DNA of 64,000 nt from positions 207,508,709 to 207,572,708 of the forward strand of contig CM057009.1 in NCBI GenBank assembly GCA_029891345.1. Reading direction: 5' to 3'. Below, piece by piece: positions 57,661 through 64,000 of the stretch. Position 1 is the first letter of the stretch; each line of letters starts with the position of its first letter. The notes beneath the pieces were generated by a model, which saw only the letters and a program-made list of their open reading frames with translations, was not told where the DNA came from and made no database searches. Position numbers and translations under genes: made by a program. Source of the DNA: Dryococelus australis (taxonomy: Eukaryota; Arthropoda; Insecta; Phasmatodea; Phasmatidae).

Positions 57661-57740
57661 GGTTATAATTGCATGTGGTGAACAAAACTTTCCTGCCTTA
57701 ATTGATACCGGGGCCACGCATTGACGAATGACATACCTGT
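57661..57740 (+). pseudogene. Gypsy-3 aspartic protease remnant
   Basis: FPALIDTGATH at about 57690-57722 carries an intact DTGA active-site motif, followed by a stop. The rest of the domain is not readable. Confidence 0.6.
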
Positions 57741-57769
57741 GCAGGACCATCATTTCAGGTGTCCTCCTC

Positions 57770-58430
57770 TAAGCCCCAGGCTTTTCGGGAGATTCGAGAG
57801 AAACTGTTAGTTGCTGGTGTTACTGTCCCATCCCCCTCTGACTACTGTTCTCCAGGATTTCTGGTGAGTAAAAAGGTGATAGCGATAATTATAGGCTAGT
57901 TGTAAATCATTCTTTAGTAAACAAAAAAAAAATTCACAAAGATCCCTTCCCTCTACCAAAGATAGCTTGTGCCCTCCAGCATTTGGGCAAGTCCCTGGTA
58001 TTTTCGGTCCTCAACCTTACTAATAACTTTCACCAGTGCCTGTTAGACCCGGCCTGTAGAAAATATACTATATTAAGCAGACAGTGGAGCCAGTACGAGT
58101 TCACTCGTAAACCCAAGGGCTTAAATTTTGGATAGAAAGGCTTTGTCCCGTGTTCTCGATCATGTTTTGTCAGAGTTTAAATATAAATTTGTATTTAACT
58201 ATATTGATGACATAATAGTTTACAGTGATAAACACGAAACTCACTTGTTGAATTTACGCCAAGTTTTTCTCAAAATTGCGAGAGGTTGGCCTTACAGTAA
58301 ACCAGAAGATGGTTACTCTAGGGTCTAATAAAGTCAAATTTCTAGGATACTTGCTCTGTGAGGGACATTTACTCATTTATACTGATCATATTGCTCCTAT
58401 TTTGGTTTTTCCCCATCTCAAGACACTAAA
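57770..58430 (+). pseudogene. Gypsy-3 reverse transcriptase
   Basis: It begins RLFGRFERNC and continues YCSPGFLVSKKVIA, NYRLVVNHSLVNKK, KDPFPLPKIACALQHLGKS and FSVLNLTNNFHQCLLDP. KPKGLNFG replaces the FGL block. LSEFKYKFVFNYIDDIIVYS holds an intact YIDD at about 58199-58213. THLLNLRQVFLKI is the start of the thumb. Frameshifts occur near 57895 and 58125. The domain order and spacing are normal for Gypsy. Confidence 0.82.
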
Positions 58431-58928
58431 GGGTGTTTAAAACTTCTTAGGGGTCGTGGGTTACTATTCTCGCTTCATCGACCATTATTCTGAAATTGCA
58501 GCCTTCTCCTTTTTGAAAGAAAAGCTACCGTCGCTACCGGCTCCTCATCTGTCTATTTTTCCAAAATATTTGTGGTTCAGGTGGATAGTTCCTCCCTGAT
58601 CTTAGGTGCAGTCCTGAGCCAGCAGATGGAACATGGTTTTGTGTCTGTAGCATTCACCACCTGCAGCTTGTCCGAGGCTGAACGCAAGCTCTGAATATGT
58701 GAGGAGACCTTAGCTTGTATATTTGGATTGGAAAGATTTGCCTCGTATATTGAGCACAAGGAATGTGACTTATACACGGACAATCAGGATCTAAGCTGGG
58801 TGTTGAATCATCCGCAACAGCTAGGTAAATTGGGCCATTGGGTTTTGAGTGATTTGGATAAGGGTGTTGTAGTTCCCTATATCTTAGAAAAGGAAATCTT
58901 GTATTTTACCGGAGGTAGTGGACATTGA
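58431..58928 (+). pseudogene. Gypsy-3 RNase H
   Basis: FVVQVDSSSLILGAVLSQQM near 58570 has the first catalytic aspartate (VDSSS). VAFTTCSLSEAERKL and ERFASYIEHKECDLYTDNQD (third aspartate) follow. LSWVLNHPQQLGKLGHWVLS matches the usual L-W-WxxxL ending. The frame is open from 58728 to 58925. Confidence 0.75.
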
Positions 58929-59930
58929 TTGTTGTGCCCTTGTCTTTGCGACCCATGGTGATAGCCTATTTTCATGATTCCATGATTGGGGGACACCAGA
59001 GGGTTAGAAAGACTTTTCACAAAATTGCCATCTATTTTGCTTAGCCTACGCTTATGAGTGATGTGTGTGATTATGTGGGCTCATGTGATGTCTGCTAAAA
59101 GTGCAAGCAAGCATGCCAGGCCAATGTTGGGCAAGTCATCGTACAAGTTCCAGAGTTCAATATTTTCGGCCCTTAGATTTGTTCTAAAAAGAGTAATATT
59201 TGAGTACTTATTTTATTGGATACCTTTACTAAGTTTGTTATGCTGTTATCAAAGTCATTATGGAGGCGGTTTAGAAAGTGTTCAGTGCTCCTGTTGAGAT
59301 CTTCACTGATAATTCAAAGTATTTCACGTCAAACGTGTTGAAGGACAAGTGTTTGTTGAGCTATAAAGCACTTCACTTCAAGTCCATATTACCCAAAGGG
59401 CAACCACATAACCATCTTCTATGACCGTGATCATACATTATGAGATCAAGATCTTGATTTCATTAATGTAGGTTTTAATGGTGCCTAGCATGGGTCCACC
59501 GGCCCCATCTCTTCCTGTCCTTGGTCGCCCTTTGAGGCATCCCCTTCTTAACATATGGAATATCCCTCACTTTCCATCTCTGCTTGGCGACGCTGACCGG
59601 GATCGCCTGCTTGGGGAAGTTCGCAGGCGGCTTGGAGTAGCAAAGCAGCAAGTAGTTGATAAAATTAACCAGGTCAGATCTCCTGTAAAGTTTAAGATAG
59701 GAGACCTGATCCTTCGCAAATATTACACTTTGGGGGACTTAAGTACAAATTTAACCAATAAATTGCTTCCAAAATTTGTGGATCCCTTCAGAATCCACAA
59801 ATTTCTTGTGCCAAATACTGTTAGTCTGGTTTCTCCCTATTTCTGCCGCTGTTATAAAAAGGGTGACAACTTATATGATATGTGCAGAGATATGAATGTG
59901 CAGCTATGGTGCTTTGAGATTTGATTTGTA
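58929..59930 (+). pseudogene. Gypsy-3 integrase
   Basis: The zinc-binding part reads FHDSMIGGHQRVRKTFHKI and then VGSCDVC (58970-59097), the HHCC arrangement. The core is reduced to fragments such as LLDTFTKFVMLLSKSL and the PYYPKGNH segment near 59390. The open block 59478-59921 holds the C-terminal part: REVRRRLGVAKQQVVDKINQ-like helix, then FKIGDLILRKYYTLG and LLPKFVDPFRIHKFLVPNTV, a GPY/F-like module. About 200 residues of the core are short or missing. Confidence 0.75.
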
Positions 59931-60422
59931 TGGTCTGTGATTGCACTTAGTTTCCTTTTACCTAAGATCCTGTCTGATTTATGTTATTGATTTTGGCCTC
60001 TTTTAATCATCCCATATTTTTTGGTTTTTCCCTGTCATCCCACCTAGTTGAGCTGAGGTCACTGTGCCCTCTTCGTGTGAAGAAGAGTTCTGTATGCCTG
60101 CTTGGAAGTTCTGCCTTGGAGTTCCTGGATCTTCGTTAATTCCCCACCCCCTCGGTAGTGGATGCCCATAAACACTCGTGAATCAACTAAACTCTGGTGC
60201 TTGGTAACTTCACACGGCTGCCCGCCATCATCCCAGGGGATGTTCATTGTTCATCGATACTGTTTTCAAGAGAATATTTTTGCTATGTTTGTCAGACAAG
60301 AATCTGTTGTGTGTCTTATTGTACTTGTTCTTTGTTCAAGTTTCTACTGTCTGTCCCTATACATCAGTGACGTGTGTTTACGTCCAGGTTATGAGTCAGG
60401 GTTTCCAGAGTGACTATCGTTT
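59931..60422 (+). other. Gypsy-3 3' noncoding region
   Basis: There is no coding homology between the integrase end and the polypurine tract; short open frames on both strands look accidental. Confidence 0.5.
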
Positions 60423-60432
60423 GGGGAGGGGG
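60423..60432 (+). promoter_or_regulatory. Gypsy-3 polypurine tract
   Basis: GGGGAGGGGG lies immediately before the 3' LTR start TGTGATGG, the expected place for the plus-strand primer. Confidence 0.75.
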
Positions 60433-60433
60433 T

Positions 60434-61237
60434 TGTGATGGTGGTAAGGCCACTGTCACCTTGTTTCATTAATGAATGCAACGACTTCAGCCCTACGTTA
60501 CTTCATCGGTGGTGCTCGGCATCCCTAGATTCCATACCTATGATACCCCTCATAGTTTGACACAGTTTTTTTAACGATATTCTGTCAAAGCATTTTAGTA
60601 GGCTATTTTAGTGTGTCTTTAAATTGAAACAATTAAGGCAGATTCCCACCCGCCATCTTGGATTTATGAAATTTTTGCCATACTCAGGAAATACAGTTTT
60701 GTATCATGTTTTTTTGAACGACAGAGTATTGCCTGAGGGCAGTATTTCTTGATTACTGTTGATATTGTCGCATTTGTAATCACTCCCAAGAAATAATTTC
60801 ACGTTTTGCCTTGACAGTTACAAGATAAAAATTAATAAATGTAGTGAAGCTGTGGCAGTTTGACAAAGTTTGGGAAGCTATTTAGGATATGCCATGCAGG
60901 AAAATTCAATACACCTTCTGAAATAGACGCTTTGGCGAGAAATCGATAAATCCAAAATGGCAGGTGGGAATACGCCAGCTGTGAGCTGGAATAATTGTAA
61001 TTTTTTGCATTGAATTACTCTTTTTAATAATTGTTTGGTGCATGCCTGCTAATATTATTTGTCTAATGTATTTCAGCTCTTGGAGAGTAATTAGGAACTT
61101 TGTTGATTAATGAAAAAATCTATGTACATTTTGGGTGCTTTATAATATATATAAATTAAAACTTGGGTAAACATTTTTTGTGGCTGTTCGCCATAAATTT
61201 ATTAATGTCAAATGTTCTCTTTCCTTAAAGCCTTAAG
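60434..61237 (+). repeat. Gypsy-3 3' LTR
   Basis: It matches the 5' LTR at its start and end but lacks about 650 bp of the middle and has a 330-bp MITE inserted (60643-60972). It ends near CCTTAAAGCCTTAAG, followed by CAATT. Confidence 0.72.
60643..60972. mobile_element. MITE inserted in the Gypsy-3 3' LTR
   Basis: The 5' LTR reads AATTAAGGCTCAGCTGT uninterrupted, whereas here about 330 bp separate AATTAAGGC and AGCTGT. The ends are inverted repeats: ATTCCCACCCGCCATCTTGG with ATTTAT on the left, and in reverse complement ATTCCCACCTGCCATTTTGG with ATTTAT on the right, two mismatches in 26. A short duplication around CAG/CCAG is possible. It has no coding capacity; the superfamily is unassigned. 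Confidence 0.75.
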
Positions 61238-63569
61238 CAATTAATTAGGAATTAACTTTGAAGTGAGTAGTTAACATTATTTATTTATTTATGGTTATAG
61301 ACCTCCCCCCCCCCCCCCTAAATATAAGTTAATGTTTAGACAGATGTATTAATAAGAATTTAGTAACATCTAGCAATAAAGAAAAAGAATGTAACAGAAG
61401 GAAGTCTACTAATAGAAAGAATAGAGAAGCAAGTGTGCTCGAGTTACGTCCCTAACCCATAAATGTTACAATATGGGTTGCAGATAAGCTAAAGATTAAG
61501 GGGAAGCAGCCTACATTCGTTGCAACATATATAAATTATTACAATGTAATTTCTATATTGGGTGTAACTAAATTAAATACTCAACTTCACGGGATAATAT
61601 AAATTTTTTGTTAAGGTGGAATGCTAGTTAGGAGCAGGGAGCAATACCCACAAATGTCTGGATCTAGCTGCAAGTAGTTCAGCTATCTGCTGCTATGTAG
61701 CAGCAGCATTGAAGCAGTTGTGACCTAGTTTTTCTGTAGGTGTCAGATGTGCAGTTGGCTCTCAGCGTGAACATGGGTATGTAAGAGGAAGGGGGGGGAC
61801 GGGGGACTTTTACTTGCTCATCCGCTAATCCCCTCAACCGCAAAATATTAATTACAGAGTGTGGTCAGATTACAGATTACAGGCCAGAACAGCAAGACTC
61901 TTAGTGATACAGTCTCTTACTCAATGTTTGTTGCCAATTCTAAAAGAACAATAAATATACATTTTCAATATTACAAATTTATCACAATTTCAAATGAATT
62001 GGGTGGAGGGCAGAGATAAGGCATGTATTCCCAGCACCTTTTAAACTTGTCTTATTGAAAATTTCATTCCATTTGATAATGGACACCATTAGTGTGACAT
62101 AACAAAAGCCTGGTAGTTTAAATCATGCTTTTATTGCCCTTGTGTTTAGATGGTGCTGTATTTTGTGGTAGGCCGTAACCATTACAGTAAACTGCAAACA
62201 TGAAAACTTGAGACAATTTATGTATAAATCACGTTCTGTACGTATGCGGTCACTGTGGCCATCAGCTCGCACCTCCTCAGCTTCCCCTCAATACCCACCC
62301 TCCTTACACTCTCCTGGCTAGGGGCAGCCTTGCTGGCATTGTTCATTCATCTTGCTGCTTGCCCAAGCCCCGCTTGTCTTCTCTACTACCTCGCTCGACG
62401 TGCTCATGCGATGTCGCCTGCTGGCTGAGATTATGTAATGATTGAAGTATTGCAGCAGGGTTTTAGCTCAGCTGAATTGTGTTGGGTATTAATTTCACCT
62501 TTCCAATAGTTGGAGGAAGCTACAAGAACCATTTACAAGCAGTAAGTCATGTGTATTTTTGAAATTTATTTTGATTGCTCATTTTAAATTCATTTTGTGT
62601 TAACGTAGCCTGCGATAGCTGTTGTGTTTACCAGATGTAATTTTCCATTTGCTTTAGCCTTGAATGGGCCTGGTTGCATGCGTCAGCCCAACCTTACTGT
62701 ATGTCTTCCAGCTTGGTGCAGCGGGATGGTAATTTTTTAACTGGAGTTTTCTTTTTTAAGTGTTTGGAGCTTTACTGGGTAACCGTATTACTGCTTCCAC
62801 TCACATGAATGATTTTTGTAGTTTTATTTAAAATTTAAAATGTTTGTTTTAATTGTGTGGCTGCTTTGATTGTGCCTTAGTGTCCCACCAGCATTTGTTT
62901 TAAAAATACTACCTGATTATAGTATAGAGCTATATCATTTTCACTGATCATAATTTTTATTATCACGTATTTTTAAATATTGTTTGGTGCCTTGTATATG
63001 TATTTTTGGTTACGTGCACTGCATTTTCTACATGGTTTGTCGATAGGCCGTTTGACCTGGTTTTAAGGCTGTGTGTAAGCAGTGAAAGAGATAATATTGG
63101 TGGTAAAGCTTGCTGTATCTGCAACTGTGGAGAAGTTTAATGAAATTCTAAATATTAATTGTTTATGGCCTAAGTGTGTAGAACGCCATTGGCAGACTTT
63201 ACTGGATTGGTATTAATAGGTTTTTAGCTGTGTTTCAGCATTGACAAACTAGTGAAGCTATGTCAAACTGGGTAATATTTATTTAGGGTCATTTGAATAT
63301 AGGACACTATTTGTGTTTGTCATCCTCAAATATTACTGCTGTTTTATTTGGCAAAGTATAGTTGTTGGTTTTGTTAATGATTGTGTAAAATCAAATAAAT
63401 GATTAGTTCTTGCGATTTTTTATAGCACTCCATATTTTATTGTAATTTACATTTATTCATTGAGAATGAATAATTGTAATTTACATTTATTCATTGAGAA
63501 TGAATTTTGTTTTGCTTATTCACACTTGTGACTTTTATAAACCTGTGGTGCCACTGAAATGTTAAATTA
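61238..63569. other. Unassigned stretch before the right-edge element
   Basis: No gene is recognisable. It has a 14-C run (61305-61318), a GGGGGGG segment (61791-61799) and a tandem duplication (63439-63504). Its right part is presumably the LTR of the element that follows, but it does not align with the Gypsy-3 LTR except near the end. Confidence 0.45.
63439..63504 (+). repeat. 34-bp tandem duplication
   Basis: ATTGTAATTTACATTTATTC followed by ATTGAGAATGAAT occurs twice with a 34-base period and no visible mismatch through the first 32 bases, so it is recent. Confidence 0.9.
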
Positions 63570-64000
63570 TTGTGCTTTGGCACAATAAAACTGCGCTACT
63601 CTGTCGCACAAGTCAGTTTTGTCTGTTTCATATTCGCCTTGGGTTATGTCAGTTTCCTGTCTCGGCTCACGAAGGACGAGCTGCAGAGCTTTTACAGGAT
63701 TGGGATCATGACATGGATGAGGAGATGATGGCTGCCGAGCTTCGCAGGACTGGCAGTTGGATGGTGGTGAAGTCAGCAAGGTAAACTTTGGTTGTCATCC
63801 TCCAGGCGGGCGGATCCAATGAGTGTTGCCTCTGGGTCCTCCCAGTTTTCTAAGTTATTTTATGTATCCCTACAACCAATTCCTTCTTTAACATCTTTAC
63901 AGCCAGTTCAGGTACTACAGTTTTTGATAGCCATTGATAACCTATTAAATGCTTAACTTGAGTCCTTTAGAAACCTTGTTGAGGTGATCACAGTGACATG
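63570..64000 (+). mobile_element. 5' end of another Gypsy-3 family element (runs off the window)
   Basis: CACAATAAAACTGCGCTACTC at 63581 matches the Gypsy-3 LTR end ACAAATAAAATCTGCGCCAC at 56602. Gag follows: ELLQDWDHDMDEEMMAAELR (to 63781), then SVASGSSQFSKLFYVSLQP and LQPVQVLQFLIAIDN, parallel to the Gypsy-3 Gag start. The first frame ends in a stop at 63782, so this copy is also damaged. Confidence 0.65.

Larger units (their letters stand above)
55474..61237 (+). mobile_element. Gypsy-3: decayed Ty3/Gypsy element
   Basis: LTRs start TGTAACAGTGG (55474) and TGTGATGGTGG (60434). Between them lie Gag traces, a DTGA protease motif, RT with YIDD, RNase H, integrase and a G-rich polypurine tract. 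CAATT flanks both sides (55469-55473 and 61238-61242), a candidate 5-bp target duplication. The sequence is unlike Gypsy-1/2. A second member of this family starts near the right edge. Confidence 0.82.

Overview
The window looks like intergenic DNA from a large, AT-rich animal genome, most likely an arthropod and probably an insect. It is packed with old, decayed transposable elements. Evidence for this: four or five Ty3/Gypsy-type elements in tRNA-primed LTR format, a Tc1-like transposase relic, a DUF4817-type IS630/mariner transposase relic of the kind common in insects, a tRNA-derived SINE, a pogo/Tigger-like insertion, MITEs with TA or short target duplications, and no bacterial gene organisation. 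I found no intact gene, no convincing host exon, no rRNA or tRNA gene and no CRISPR. Every recognisable coding region is broken by frameshifts and stops. The species cannot be named from sequence alone.

Layout. 1-937 and 13075-13976 are the two arms of a long inverted repeat. Between them sits a long-LTR element, here called LTR-X (938-about 11125), with direct repeats at 938-2872 and 9381-11125 around 6.5 kb without recognisable coding sequence; a TA-flanked MITE lies inside it (6595-6825). A second, inverted copy of LTR-X, with LTR and 1.4 kb of interior, is at 24372-27000. 14226-23749 is Gypsy-1 on the + strand: partial LTR, Lys-type primer binding site, Gag with PHD-like zinc fingers, capsid, zinc knuckle, protease, RT, RNase H, integrase, and a long proline-rich tail. 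28090-29640 is a small Gypsy fragment split by a tRNA-SINE, followed by a Tc1 relic (29850-30830). 30831-34999 shows almost nothing.

35000-40515 is Gypsy-4, a gag element that has lost most of pol and carries a pogo-like insertion in its gag. Gypsy-2 (40516-51478, minus strand) is inserted at the end of the Gypsy-4 3' LTR. It is a close relative of Gypsy-1 with 1.5-2.1 kb LTRs, 10-bp terminal inverted repeats and a CCTT target duplication. 51590-52585 is the DUF4817 transposase relic. 55474-61237 is Gypsy-3 on the + strand, with a 330-bp MITE in its 3' LTR. The right edge (from about 63570) is the start of another member of the Gypsy-3 family.

The most notable biology is the pair Gypsy-1/Gypsy-2. 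Both place PHD-type zinc fingers at the N-terminus of Gag, ahead of capsid, both use a compact CX2CX3HX4C knuckle, and both extend pol far beyond the integrase GPY/F-like region. The second theme is the unusual density of poly(G)/poly(C) tracts of 11-19 bases. One recurs at the expected transcription start of both LTR-X repeats, and others lie where polypurine tracts are expected.
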